NCBI GenBank assembly: GCA_964019165.1
Contig: OZ025270.1
Location: 5,649,144-5,713,143, forward strand
Length of the DNA: 64,000 nt
Source of the DNA: Mastigias papua
Lineage: Eukaryota > Cnidaria > Scyphozoa > Rhizostomeae > Mastigiidae
Direction of reading: 5' to 3'
Part shown: positions 33,181-45,918 of the stretch, one piece after another
How positions within the stretch are numbered: position 1 is the first letter of the stretch
Layout: each line of letters opens with the position of its first letter
Translations under genes and position numbers: made by a program
The notes under the pieces: model-generated
Databases searched by the model: none
What the model was told of the DNA's origin: nothing
Seen by the model: only the letters and a program-made list of their open reading frames with translations

Positions 33181-33362
33181 TGTTGAAATTAAGGCTGGAG
33201 ACGCCATAGATAATAAGAAGACAGTTTTCCCTTGTGCTTGAAAGAACAGACTGATACATAACTAAACTTAACATAATGTAATGAGCATGTCCAGAAAAAA
33301 ATAGAATAATAGAAAATGTCAATCAATTATAATCATAAGGATTTCTGATTGTAGTCTCAACA
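33181..33362 (-). repeat. Copia LTR (3' LTR of the - strand element)
   Basis: Starts TGTTGAAATTAAGG and ends GTAGTCTCAACA on the + strand. The pol stop codon lies just inside it, after a purine-rich GGAGGGGGCG tract (read on the - strand) that serves as the likely polypurine tract. Confidence 0.9.
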
Positions 33363-35693
33363 CGCCCCCTCAATCTGAAGTCCTTTTAGAATGTTTTGAT
33401 GGAAGCTCTTTGTAAGCGATTTTGTAAGAATGTCAGCTTTGTTATCGTTTGTTGTGATGTATCTGTAGTCAATATCCTTTTGTTCACGTACGAAGTGATA
33501 TTTAACATCTATATGCTTTGTGCGTTGATGTTGCTTCGATCTATCTTTCGTTCGAGCGATGGCTCCTTGATTATAGCAAAATAGAATGGTTGGATTTGAT
33601 TGCTCTATATTTACGGCAAAACATAACGATTGTAAATAAAGGATTTCTTTCACTGCTTCAGCAAGAGCGATATATTCTGCTTCGCAGGAAGACAAAGAAA
33701 CTGTTGGTTGCTTTCGTGACTTCCATGAAATTGATGCGCTTCCAAGTGTTACAATAAAACCTGAGGTTGATCGTCGATCTTCTGGATCATTCGCCCAATC
33801 AGAGTCCGTATAGGCAATTAATTGTGCATCTGTTGGTGTGAAGATAAGTTTCGACGATTTTGTCCCCTTAAGGTAACGTAGAACTCGCTTAACTGCTGTG
33901 ATATGAGCATCAGTGGGTTTTTCAAGATGTTGTGAAAGCTTTGAAATAATCCAGCTTATATCTGGTCTAGTAGCAACTGATAGATAAACTAGACTTCCGA
34001 TAGCTTGCCTGAAAGGAAAGTTTGGTACCTTGTCATTTTCTTTCGGTTGTAGTTGTAAATTGATTTCAGCTGGTGTTCCAACTGGTTTGCATTCAGTCAT
34101 AGAGAAACGATCAAGTACTGTTTCTAGGTAAAGTTCCTGGCTCATTATATAATTGCCATTGTCTAAGCGTTGAAAATCAATGCCGAGAAACCATTTAAGC
34201 TCTCCTCTATCGTCCATTTGAAAATGCGAGTTGAGCATGTTCTTTACATCTGTAATCAGTGACAATGTGTTGCTGCATATGATAATATCATCCACCCAGA
34301 AAAGACTGATAATTTTGTCACTTTCGCAGAACTTTGTGTAGATGCATGGGTCTGTTTTATTCGATGTAAATCCCTGAGATTTTAAGAAATCTGTCAGCGT
34401 TGAATGCCAATTTCGGCTGCTTTGTTTCAGTCCATATAACGATTTTCTCAAATGGCAAGTAAGTGGTGTCCCATTGTCATCTGATTGAACGTAACCGGGT
34501 GGTTGCTGAACGTAAATTTCTATGGGAGCGTTCAAGTATGCCCCTTTTACATCCATCTGGTGTATATGAAGGTTTTCATTGACTGCTTTTTGTAGTAGCA
34601 TTCTAATTGATGTAAATCTGGTCGTAGGAGAGAACGTTTCTTCATAATCTAAGCCTTGTATTTGGCTGAATCCTCTCGCTACATATCGTGCTTTGAAGTG
34701 TGCTTCCCCTGGTTGTTTGCCTTGCTTAATTGTGTATACCCAGCGTCCTCTAGTTTCTGACCTATTGTCTGGTAGCTTAGTTAGTTCCCATGTGTGATTA
34801 TCATGGAGAGTTTTGATCTCACAATCCATTGCTGCCTTCCAATTTTCCGCATTTGGAGATGTCATTGCTTCCTCGTAAGTTAAGGGAATTGAAGTTATTG
34901 CTGCATATGCATAATCTACGGTGGTAGAAAGATGGTAGTCTGCAAGGTACTTTGGTGGTCCCGTATTGCGTTGATTTCTCTCTCTCTGAGGTGGCTCTGC
35001 AGCGCCCCCTTGATCGTTACTAGGGATATCTTCATTATCTTCGTCTGATGATTGTTGTCCAGGCTTCTCTTCTCCAATAGGCTTTCTAAAGGCTAATGGC
35101 GAATCGTGCTCATCATTGATTTCTTGTGGAAAAGAAACATTTCGTGAAGTTTTCACTTGTCCAGTTCTATGGCATAATGTAAAATACCCTTTACTTTGGG
35201 GGTTAATTCCTAAGAAGATAGCTTCTCTGCCGCGAGCATCTAACTTTTGTTTCGAGCCTTTATTATAGACTATGCAGGGTGTACCAAATTGCTGAAGTTT
35301 TCGCATGTCAGGTTTTTCGCCTGTGAACAGTTCGTAGGCTGTACTATTGGTTCGCCTCTGATAACTGCGATTACGTAAATATTGCGCATAGCGAACAGCA
35401 TACGGCCAATAGGATTTAAGAACATTGGCATCTAAGCGTAGACAGCGTGCCATCTCCATTAAGCTCCGCCAGGATCTCTCTGACTTTCCGTTTTGGAATG
35501 GTGAATATGGTGCAGTGGTAGTGTGTTTGATTTGGTTGTCTAACAGAACTTGTTGAAAAGCTTGTGACAAGTATTCACCACCGTTGTCTCTATGGATCTC
35601 TTTAACCGAGCCAATAGGTGCTACTTCAGCTAGAAATATCTTTAGTGCAATGTGAGTTTCATCCTTGTGACGTAAGGGGTAAACAAATATCAT
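33357..35693 (-). pseudogene. Copia pol: integrase end, reverse transcriptase, RNase H
   Basis: A 778-codon open frame, intact over its length but cut off from its N-terminal parts by a frame break at about 35700. It starts within the integrase core: HRDNGGEYLSQAFQ holds the second Asp and SPFQNGKSERSWRSL the catalytic Glu. The reverse transcriptase has VKGAYLNAPIE, SLYGLKQSSRNWH and the LFWVDDIIICS catalytic box. RNase H has AYTDSDWANDPEDRRSTSGF and SSCEAEYIALAEA. The C-terminal HIDVKYHFVREQ and ADILTKSL are typical of copia. The rest of the polyprotein continues at 35944-36547. Confidence 0.9.
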
Positions 35694-35707
35694 ACTAGAA
35701 TATTCGT

Positions 35708-36608
35708 CTACGAAATGAATAACATACTTGTAGCCCTCTCTTGATGTTGGTCAATTGGTCCGCATATGTCTGAATGTATGCGATAAAGAGGTTTTGTAAC
35801 GTGTACTGTTATTTCCTCCTGTGACTTTGGTGACTTAGTAATCTTGTTCTCTAGACAAATTTGACATGATCGTGGCAAAGAGGATTGTATTATATTCATA
35901 CCCTCAGTGACATTTGATAGTTCCATAATATCTTGATAGTTCATATGTCCTAGGGATTTGTGCCATTGCTCCAGTGTTCTTGTAGTGTATGCCGATGTCT
36001 ATGTAGTTGGCAGGAAGCAGAGTTTTCCTTGACGTATAAATTCAACAGTGGTATTGCCGGAAGTAAGATTGGCACCTCCTTTTGTGAAAGTGACCTATGC
36101 ACCATGATCTGTTGCTGATCTTACTGAAAAAAGACTTACTGGAAAATCTGGAACAAATAAAGCATCTTGTAGCATAACCTTGTGCTCAATTCCGTTTGAA
36201 TCGGTGATAGTACATTGTGCAGTACCCCTTGCTTTTGCCAATTCATTACTACGCCTTCCATCTGCTAGCTCAATAAAGTGGGTTTTAGGATCAAACGATT
36301 GATCGAAAGTAAGGAAATAGTGCTTACTATTGATAACATGACATGTAGCCCAACAGTCTACAAGTATCTTATCCATTTTAGTATCCATTTCAGTTGCACA
36401 TGTGTTTGTTGTAAAGGTAAATTGTGATGAGACACATGCTGAGGTTGACTTCTTTTGTAAACAAACAGCTTCAATGTGCCCTTGTTTCTTGCAGAAATCA
36501 CATCGTAATTTCGACTTGGATCTGCAGTCCTGTGACTTATGTCCCATTTTTCCACATTAAAGACATTGTAATGTCTTCGAGCATTTTTGTGCGGATTTTT
36601 GCGCCATA
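35708..36608 (-). pseudogene. Copia gag zinc knuckle, protease and integrase start, broken
   Basis: The - strand reading shows a CCHC knuckle (CGKMGHKSQDC) with a TAA just before it, a second Cys-rich unit (CDFCKKQGHIEAVC), and the protease region VDCWATCHVIN, where the usual Asp-Ser-Gly-Ala is degraded. Next are FIELADGRR and LFVPDFPVSLFSV, then the GAG-pre-integrase segment with SCQICLENKITKSP and YRIHSDICGPI (first integrase Asp). Frame breaks occur at about 36095, 35950 and 35705. The upstream gag continues on the far side of the insertion at 39198. Confidence 0.85.
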
Positions 36609-36883
36609 CAATCTCTGCCAAAAGTCCTTGGAACACCTATTGAACAATGAAGTTTATTTGATAATAGTGAATTTCCGGTCAAATTTGACAGCTACTGATC
36701 TCCTCCCCCCTTAAAACAATGTTGAGGTAAAAGCTTAGGTGCTAGAGTGCTATTTGAGAGCAAATTAACGTGTCTGCTGCGAGTAACTAATGATTAATTC
36801 AACATTGTTCTGAGGGGGGAGAGGGGGAGATTGCTCTACGAGTCAAAAAGTAATGCAAGTGTTCCAAGACTTGGCAGTGATTG
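36609..36883. repeat. MITE copy 1
   Basis: 275 bp with terminal inverted repeats CAATCTCTGCCAAAAGTC and CTTGGCAGTGATTG (the latter lacking a TTT present in copy 2). Differs from copy 2 at only a handful of positions. No coding capacity. Confidence 0.85.
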
Positions 36884-38920
36884 TCTGAGCCAACTCTATC
36901 TATTAGGAGGCTGCATTTTGAAACTGTTATCGGTTGTACTATAGGGTTTTCGATGTCGCTGATCTCATTGGTCATAATGAAAATTTGATATTGTGCGGGG
37001 TAAGGGCTCAACTGAGGGGGTGTAGTACTGATGCACTGTTCTTGGCTGGCGACCGTGGTCACCAATTCCATACCAAGTATAAAAGTGGAATCAATGAACA
37101 AATCTAAGGAAATATAGTTATTATTCTTCTAACACAGCGAAATAATCAACGTATTCTGGAATCGGCGATAGATTCTATCCACAAGAGCGGTTTCAAGCAC
37201 ATTTATAATCACCGCATTGAATTGGATTGCTTTTCTGTACTCGTTTCCAACGGTTTACCACACGGTTTACCATTTTATTATTGCTTATAAAACTACGGGG
37301 AATTATGCTATAACTTTCCAATTTTGCATAAAGTGGTACACAAGTAAGTACTACTGTTATATTAAGTTATGTGCAAAATTGATGTATCCTTTTTGAGAAA
37401 AAGGAGACAAACTGCACGGTTTACCATTTTTCAAGAAATGACTCTAATCCTATTCATGTTTATCTGCGTAAAATGGTAAACCGTGACAATTTCCTCGATT
37501 TTACTCTCCTCTCGATAATATCAATGTACTTTTCTGTATTCCTACAAATGTACTTATCCGAGTACCACTTTTACTGCGGCTATTTCTTCGATATCGCCTA
37601 ATACTGAATCACACAAGCTGGAAATGTAATGGTAAACCGTGGCCAAATCGCTGTTTCGCTACCATTGCACAAGCACTGCGGGCCATCACTATTACGGAGG
37701 AACTGCGAAAAGTGACGTGTATGGCAGCTGCAACAAAGAGCTAGACAATAAGCCCATAATGAGAGAGATTCCTGGTCTTAGAAATTGAAAGAGTGGTGAG
37801 AAAGTAGGATGCCCTTCGTACAGTGATAATGTCAGCGAACCGATCGTCTCCTACAGAAATTTAGAGGGGATACTGGTGCTCATACTGTAGCAACACACTT
37901 GTGTGCTGCGAGTACCTTCAATATCTTTGTTTTGACTCGTTTTCTGGTGTAGTGCATTGGACAGTTTTATCTGCAAGCTACAATACGATATTGTAGCACG
38001 GAAGCAAGCGGGCAAGCACATAAATCATTTCAAACTTTAAGCTGTTATTTCTGCAGCCCGTCGCAATACAAGGAGTGATTTGGTATACATGTTGATAAAG
38101 TGAATATAACTGTATGCCAGGCGTTTTAGCTGTGTATCAGGAGTGTGTATAGGGCCGATGAAACAAATATTAGTACCCTTGCCAAGGCCTAACACCAGCA
38201 CCTGAAGGGGGCATCTGCTAATCCAACTCCACTGGGTCTATTCTCCAATAACAGGACCTTCTTTTAAAGGCAAAACCTACTCTCTTAGCTCCTGCCTTTA
38301 CATCTGAACATAATGCGCTCCTTTTCTTTTTATTGGTCGCCATATTCTAAACAGGTGAGCATATTACAGAACTTGATTGCCTTTGGTCGATTTGACGACA
38401 TAGCGTTACTTGTTACTTTTGTAAGCAGAGGGTGCAGGTAATGCAATATATAGACTCTAGATCAAACTGCTTCAGCAGAAACATCTAAATGGTTGTGTTT
38501 CTATGAGTAATTATATAAACTCTTCCGACATCTTTGTTGTCTATGTCATACAAGACATAAGCGAGTTGAGACTTTGCCATTTTGATCGTATAAGTAATCA
38601 GCTATCGCGCAAATGACAGTTATGCCTTACGTGAACCGTCCATTTACTAGCCTAAAATTCAGATAGTAACTTTATTCTCAGTGGAAAAAACACAGTTTTG
38701 CTTATTAACTTGAAGTATGAACTCATGTGCCTTCAGATTCAGATAGTCTTTCTGGCATGGTAGAAACAGCACAAAATTGATGCATGTCACTATGTCTACC
38801 TCCTAAACCATTACAGATATGGAGTTGGCAACAAAACCATTGAAATCAGGACCACGGAAAACCCTATGGTACATATTTTTTCCATCATGTAATTCCCCTT
38901 ACAACCATATTTGTGACAGA

Positions 38921-39197
38921 CAATCTCTGCCAAAAGTCCTTGGAACACCTATTGAACAATGAAGTTTATTTGACAATAGTGAATTTCCGGTCAAATTTGA
39001 CAGCTACTGATCCCCTCCCCCCTTAAAACAATGTTGAGGTAAAAGCTTAGGTGCTAGAGTGCTATTTGAGAGCAAATTAACGTGTCTGCTGCGAGTAACT
39101 AATGATTAATTCAACATTGTTCTGAGGGGGGAGAGGGGGAGATTGCTCTACGAGTCAAAAAGTAATGCAAGTGTTCCAAGACTTTTGGCAGTGATTG
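38921..39197. repeat. MITE copy 2
   Basis: 277 bp, same orientation as copy 1, with terminal inverted repeats of about 27 bases (CAATCTCTGCCAAAAGTCC at the left, GACTTTTGGCAGTGATTG at the right). Confidence 0.85.
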
Positions 39198-39199
39198 TA

Positions 39200-39830
39200 T
39201 GTTGTGTTTTACTAGCCATTGCTGATATTGGCCTAGGTGAAGGAAGGGCTTCCGTGTTTGCAAAGGTGTTTAATGCTGCTTTAAATTCCGTGAGAGTCTT
39301 GCACTTATCTAATTGAGTATGTACTACAACAAACGGTTTATAGGATTCAGGTAGGCCTTTTAGAATCATGGCAATGATAAGGTTGTCCGTAATTTGCTCA
39401 CCAGCCGCTCTTAGCCCTGTTGCTGATCGTTCCGCCCTGATCATATAATCTGTGATGTCTTCTTGTGTGGTCATTGTAAGTGTCGTGAGTATTTCGTACA
39501 AAGTTAAAATTCGAGGCTTTTCTGTACTAGCGTAATGATCTTTCAAAATTTTGAATGCTGCTTTTCCGTCATTCCTTGTGTCGTGCATTATCAACTGTAC
39601 AAAGAGCGTTCATCCAAAACTTGGACCAATTCTGCGTAGGCCCGTCGATTGCTTTCAGCGAAGTCATCTCCCTCGTTTTCTCCTGTAATGGCATCGTGTA
39701 CCTTCTTGTCCACTGTGTATAAGTGGTTTACAAATCTAGTTTCCCAAATTGGAAAGGACTCTGGATCTCCATTAAAGTAAAGGCGCGTTCTGGGCCCATA
39801 ACCTGTTGAAATTAAGGCTGGAGACGCCAT
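39200..39830 (-). pseudogene. Copia gag, N-terminal part
   Basis: Two frames on the - strand make up a copia gag: 39830-39591 starts MASPALISTGYGPRTRLYFN with FPIWETRFVNHLYTVDKK, and 39594 onward has DGKAAFKILKDHYASTEKPR, LTLYEILTTLTM and AMILKGLPESYKPFVV, the usual UBN2-like gag core. A one-base slip at about 39592 joins them. The reading ends at the TA-flanked insertion at 39199 and resumes on its other side at 36606. The start lies just inside the 5' LTR, as is common in this family. Confidence 0.85.
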
Positions 39831-39950
39831 AGATCATAAGAAGACAGTTTTCCCTTGTGCTTGTAAGAACAGACTGATACATAACTAAATTTAACATAAT
39901 GTAATGCGCATGTCCAGAAAAAAATAGAATAATAGAAAATGTCAATCAAT
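39804..39950 (-). repeat. Copia LTR (5' LTR), first part
   Basis: Same sequence as 33181-33326 with four substitutions, cut by the insertion at 39951. The remaining 35 bases are at 46061-46095. Confidence 0.9.
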
Positions 39951-41240
39951 CAGTGGCGTAGCTAGCGGTCATGCTTGTCATGCTGAGCATGACTAAACAG
40001 TTCCAAAAACACCATTGCCATTTTACGTACAAAATTATTTAACCAGCTATTACCCGCTAATAGTCTCTCTCAAGTTCCATGAGGTATCCCCCGGGCTTTT
40101 CTATTTGATTCAGTGTATCCCCCTGGATGTTATAGTTCACAGGGTAGCCAGTTTTATCTTGCTATGATTCTTTGATTGAAGCTGACCGGAAGATGCCCTA
40201 TGAAGTTAGTCATGCCCATGTCACTGGCACCCTCTGGTTGGTCATGCTCAACTGTGCCAGATAATGCAGTCTCTTTGTAATGCAAATGTGATGCAGTGGA
40301 GAAGAACAAAGCTTGGTCATGCTTATTCGAAAGAGCATGACTGATTGACCTGATGAGCATGACTGATCGTTCTGCTTAGCATGCCTGATTGAGGCATATT
40401 ATACAGTGCTGCAACAGAGCCCTTTGAGAAGAGCAGTCATGCCTATTTCTGATAGCATGACCTAATAACCCTGTGTCCTTTCTGGCTGTTGTTGAAGTCT
40501 GCGCTGCTGTTCACTTTGAAAAACGGCATTCGAGGTAAATACTGTCCCAGTGAACCAAGCAATAGCTCAGAAGTTAGCTGAAGAAGATCGTCTTGATAGT
40601 AATATCGTGATGAGATCAGTTTGAACTTAATACGGCTGAGATGGGAATTGTCTAACCAGATATAACCGGTGGCTTATGTCGAATGGTGCTGAACACCAAT
40701 TAACTACTGTTCATGTGAGGCACTCGAAGTGCTATTTGTTGGGATTGCTTCCCATATTAGCCTGTATATTGTTGATGATTCTTTGCATTGAATGGATCAG
40801 ACCAAGCCAGTAGAGAGTGATCGGCCCATAACCGCACCATACCAGGAATGTGAGGTGACTAATCTGTTAAAATGTGTAGGCCTACTCGCCAACTACCATA
40901 AACAAATGTGTACTTAGTGACAGCTGTTTGGTACAGCACTATGGTAAGAAAAATTGGAAGTAGAAATGGGACAGGACGATTTGGTTTAAGGTCAGGAAAG
41001 CTCAAGCAACTTTTTAAGCAAATTTTATTCATAATGTAGAACTGTAAAAACAATAGGGAGCATGTATAAAATTTGTTTATTTAGAATGGTCTTTTAATTA
41101 TATCATGAGTGTACAGACCTCTTACATATATGTGGATAGTGATGTTACGTTGCTTTGGAAACAGAACAATCCGCGAGAATTCTCCTGTTGTGTATAAGTA
41201 TTAGAATTTGTGGTTGATCTAGGGGGAATGGCAAAATAGG

Positions 41241-41738
41241 TGTAACGGCCGCTTTGTTGTTTTTGTTTTATGACTGGTGCGTGCGTTTTTGTATTGTTTA
41301 TTTGTGTGTAATTCAATGTCAAATCCTTGTTATTGTCTTGTTAATTAGTAACGTCGTTGTGCTTGAGTTCATCTCTTGATTTTTTGGCTTGCGAGAGACA
41401 CGCAGTCAAACATTTGTTATTCGTAATTTGTTATTCGTATTCGTTATTCATCGTTAACTGGCAAGCGGGGCCGTTATGTAAGTACTTCTTGTTGATATTA
41501 TTCGAGTTCTATTTGTTGCTATTAGTTATATATTTTCGCTTTCATTTTATGCATGTTTAAATGAACTTAGTTATATTTTGTTGTTCTACGTTATAGTTTA
41601 CGGCTTTCGTATATTGGTTCGACATTCGTGGTTCGTTTCTTCGGCATTTGTTTTCTTGTCAGTCGTCAGCCAATAGTCAGTAAAATACGCCCATATCAGC
41701 TGGCTCTAAAGTCGAACATTTAAGAGCCAGCTACAGTA
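41241..41738 (+). repeat. BEL/Pao copy 1, left LTR
   Basis: Starts TGTAACGGCCGC and ends AGAGCCAGCTACAGTA. Confidence 0.9.
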
Positions 41739-41855
41739 AAATAACGATGAATATTGCCAGTTTAGGCCTGTTATCGAAAACTTAAACAAAGATGTAAAAT
41801 TCGAATAAGGATGAGGAAAGCAGTCTTCTTCCTCAGGAAAGCGACCATGATATAA

Positions 41856-44800
41856 ATGAGTATTTCAAATAAGCATTCTCAGCAAGCAGCAAAGCAATCA
41901 GAAGGTGAGTCAGCAAATGTCAATTCCACTGTTTGTAGATCTTTGGATATGCAAAGTGATGTAACTACATCAATGATAATTCCTGTAATTGTGCATCATA
42001 AAGATAATCCAGACAATATAGTAAAAACTTACGCCTTACTGGATGATGGTAGTGACAGTACTTTTATAACAGATAATTTACTTACAATGATGGGTCTTGA
42101 AGGCACTGATGTATCACTTCAACTTAATACTATGCACGGAAAAGAAAAGATTTGTACTCGAAGGGTTGATGGTTTGATAATTCAGGATATAAGAAAAAGT
42201 GTAGTAACCAATCTTCCCAAAACGTACTCTCGAGCTGCCATTCCGTCTCACAGGCATAATATTCCTTCACCTGAGATAGCGAATAAATGGTCACATTTAC
42301 GAAGAATAAAACATTTGATACCCATTGTGGAGAATGACCTATCTGTTGGACTGCTAGTTGGTTGTAATTGCCCTAAGGCTCTAAAACCGAGAGAAGTAAT
42401 CCTTGGTAAAGATGAAGACCCGTATGCAGTCAGAACTCTTTTAGGCTGGGGAATTATCGGTCCAATCACTCCACAATTTACAGTAAAAGATGAAGGAGAA
42501 CTTATGTGTAACCGCATCTTCACACAAGAGATTGGAGGGAAATCCTCAGATGCTATGTTTCGTATTGATCATCAGATGAAAGAAGTTTTGAATCCATTTG
42601 ATGATGTTAAAAGGATGTTTGAGTTTGAATTTACAGAACACAATGATGTTCCTTTTTCACAAGATGACATAAGGTTCCTTGATATTGTCAAAAACGGAAT
42701 TCGTTTTGAAGGCGGACATTATGTGATACCACTTCCGTTGAAAAGGTCAGATGTGAATCTTCACAACAATCGTAGTTTTGCCCATAGGCGCATGCAGTTT
42801 CTTAAGAAACGATTTGAAAATGACGAAATGTATCGAAAGCAATACGTAAAGTTCATGAATAACATCATTAACAAAGGTTACGCCGAGAAGGTTCCAGAAC
42901 ACGCTCTTGAAGTCAAAGAAGATAAACCTATTTTCCTTATAAATCATCATGGAGTGTATAATGAAAAAAAGGGAAAGATACGTGTTGTGTTCAACTGTTC
43001 AGAACAGTACCAAGGAGTGTCACTCAACAATTGTCTCCTGCAAGGACCAGACTTAACAAACACTTTGATAGGAGTTTTGTGCAGATTTAGACATGCACCA
43101 ATAGCGCTAATGGCAGATATTGAATCTGTCTTACCAGGTCCAGGTACCAGTTGAGGTTAGAGATTTTCTTCGTTTCCTGTGGTGGCCGGAAGGTGACACA
43201 TCGAAAAAGCTGCAAGATTATCGGATGACTGTACATATTTTTGGAGCATCATCTTCGCCAGGCTGCTCCACTTATGCACTTAAAGCAACAGCTAATGACA
43301 ACGAACAAGACCTGGGATCTATCGCTGCTAATGTTCTACGTCGCAATTTCTATGTGGACGATGGTCTTGTGTCTGTTGATTCAGTTAGTGAAGCAGTAGA
43401 TGTGATGAAAAATATCAAAGAAATGTGCCATCGAGGCGGGTTCAATTTACACAAGTTCACTTCCAATAGCAAAGAAGTCTTGAAACAAATCTTAGTGAAA
43501 GATAAAGCAGAATCAGTGAGAGATCTAAATCTTGGATATGACGCTCTTCCTCTAGAGCGGGCACTTGGAGTACAATGGTGTGCAGATACAGATACATTTA
43601 AATTTGTCATTTCTTTGGCAGAAAAACCATGTACACGACGAGGTATACTGTCTACTATAAGTACAATCTTTGACCCGCTCGGTTTTGTAGCGCCTATACT
43701 TCTAGAAGGAAAAGTAATCTTACAAGAGTTATGTAGGAATGATATTAGCTGGGATGATTCGATACCAGATGAGATCAGAGATCGATGGATGAAATGAAAA
43801 TCTGAAATTACAGAACTTCAGACATTATCTATTCCTCGCTGTTATCGACCGGAAAACTTTGGAAAGGTAGTTAAGGCTGAGCTGCACCATTTTTCAGACG
43901 CAAGCTTTAAAGGCTATGGGCAATGTAGTTTCCTTCGATTAATCAACGAAAATAACAGAGTTCACTGTTCTTTTGTTATGGGTAAATCACGAGTTACACC
44001 GTTGAAATGCGTTACTATACCTCGCCTTGAACTAGCCGCTGCTGTTTTGTCTATAAGAATGAGTGAGCAATTAAAAAGAGAATTGGATATGAAGATAGTT
44101 GATGAAGTTTTCTGGTCCGATAGTAAAGTCGTTCTTGGGTATATCAACAACAACGCCAAGCGCTTCCAAGTTTATGTAGCCAATAGAATCCAAGAAATCA
44201 GAAATAAGTCTTCAGTAAAGCAATGGAAGTTTGTTAATTCAAAGGTAAATCCGGCAGATGATGCTACAAGAGGATTAAGTGCCACTGAGTTTATTAAATC
44301 AAAATGGAGTCAAGGTCCAGCGTTTCTATGTAAAGATGAAACAGAATGGGAAATTGAGGAATCAGATCAGTTTGTTACTTCTTCAGATGATCCAGAGATA
44401 AAGAAAGTAGTTTCCATGGTAACAAATAAGACAAGTGATTGGTCTATTGTAGAGAGATTAAAGTATTTCTCTAACTGGTTGCGCGCAAAAAGGGCAGTTG
44501 CTTTGTGCCTTAGATATATGCATAAGTTAAAAGGCACGGAAGATAGTCATTCCAAACGAAAAGTAACTGCAAGCTGTAGAGATTGTTTTCAACCAGTAAC
44601 TATTACAGAACTACAAAGTGCTGAAGTTGTTATTCTTAAAGCAGTGCAACGAGAAGCTCATCTTACTGCATCTGCGTCAAGTACTCTCGTCAAATTAGAT
44701 CCGTATACAGATATACATGGGATTTTAAGAGTAGGAGGAAGAATCAAGCTTTCGAATCTGCCAGATGAGAGTGTAAATTCTGTTATACTTCCAAAGTCAA

Positions 44801-45419
44801 ATCATGTAACCGATCTTATCCTTCGACACTTTCATAACAAGGTACAGCATCAAGGAAGAGGGATCACCATGAATGAAGTAAGAGCAAGTGGATATTGGAT
44901 TATCGGAATGTCGTCTGCAATCTCCAGTATCATTCATAAGTGCATTACGTGCAGAAAATTAAGATCTAAACCGCAACAACAGCGTATGGCAATACTTCCG
45001 AAAGATCGTGTAGAGCCAGCTCCTCCATTTACTTATTCGGCTGTAGACTACTTCGGTCCATTTTCAGTTAAGGAGCGCCGCAAAGAAGTGAAGCGTTATG
45101 GAGTTATCTTCACATGTATGGCTTCACGTGCGGTGCATGTTGAAGTGGCTGACACCTTGGAAACCGATTCATTTATAGAAGGCTATATACGCAGTGTCAA
45201 ACTAGTTCTCGCAGATGACGCAATTGACAGTAAGGGGAAACGGATGACACCTATGAAATACCTGGACCGTCCGGTTCAAAACTTGTCCTCTAGCAACAAT
45301 CAGAGTCTTAAGGGTTCATCCCCATCGAGGAGCCATACAATAGAAGAACAATCTAAATTTTATTTTATGAACATTTGTGCTGATATTATTAGTGAAATGT
45401 GGACATTTCAGGGGAACCA
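41856..45419 (+). pseudogene. BEL/Pao pol relic: protease, RT, RNase H, partial integrase
   Basis: The protease motif is LLDDGSDSTFIT (about 41960-42075). The reverse transcriptase has KIRVVFNCSEQYQGVSLNNC and MADIE, then after a slip at about 43130 VRDFLRFLWWPEGD and FYVDDGLVS (catalytic box, about 43350). RNase H has HHFSDASFKGYG, IPRLELAAAVLS and FWSDSKVVLGYI, with a TGA at 43795-43797 ahead of it. The integrase zinc domain (HNKVQHQGRG to CITCRKL) and the first Asp (AVDYFGPF) are present, but after EGYIRS the frame jumps to the C-terminal tail (DSKGKRMTPMKYLDRPV), so the other two catalytic residues are gone. Confidence 0.88.
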
Positions 45420-45918
45420 TGTAACGGCCGCTTTGTTGTTTTTGTTTTATGACTGGTGCGTGCGTTTTTTGTATTGTTTATTTGTGTGTAATTCAATGTC
45501 AAATCCTTGTTATTGTCTTGTTAATTAGTAACGTCGTTGTGCTTGAGTTCATCTCTTGATTTTTTGGCTTGCGAGAGACACGCAGTCAAACATTTGTTAT
45601 TCGTAATTTGTTATTCGTATTCGTTATTCATCGTTAACTGGCAAGCGGGGCCGTTATGTAAGTACTTCTTGTTGATATTATTCGAGTTCTATTTGTTGCT
45701 ATTAGTTATATATTTTCGCTTTCATTTTATGCATGTTTAAATGAACTTAGTTATATTTTGTTGTTCTACGTTATAGTTTACGGCTTTCGTATATTGGTTT
45801 GACATTCGTGGTTCGTTTCTTCGGCATTTGTTTTCTTGTCAGTCATCAGCCAATAGTCAGTAAAATACGCCCATATCAGCTGGCTCTGAAGTCGAACATT
45901 TAAGAGCCAGCTACAGTA
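45420..45918 (+). repeat. BEL/Pao copy 1, right LTR
   Basis: Same as the left LTR apart from one T indel and about three substitutions. The 140 bases from 45919 to 46058 are the rest of the surrounding DNA transposon. Confidence 0.9.

Larger units (their letters stand above)
36609..39197. mobile_element. TA-flanked composite element bounded by two direct MITE copies
   Basis: A 2.6-kb insertion in copia gag, flanked by TA on both sides (36607-36608 and 39198-39199). Both ends are formed by the same 275-277 bp repeat in the same orientation, and each repeat has its own inverted termini CAATCTCTGCCAAAAGTC. The 2.04-kb interior (36884-38920) has no coding frame that I recognise; it contains several CACGGTTTACCATTTT words in both orientations. 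The TA duplication and 27-bp inverted ends fit a Tc1/mariner-like system. Confidence 0.75.
41241..45918 (+). mobile_element. BEL/Pao retrotransposon copy 1, gag-less and internally deleted
   Basis: LTRs at 41241-41738 and 45420-45918 differ at about four positions. Flanks are ATAGG on the left and GTAGG on the right if the LTR ends in ACA, so four of five target bases match. Only about 120 bases separate the left LTR from the protease region, so gag has been deleted. The integrase also has a large deletion. The copy can move only if served by another BEL element. Confidence 0.9.

Noticed and set aside
36609..39197. LTR retrotransposon with 275-bp LTRs
   Set aside because: The repeats have inverted termini, the flanking duplication is TA, and no gag, pol, primer site or purine tract lies between them.
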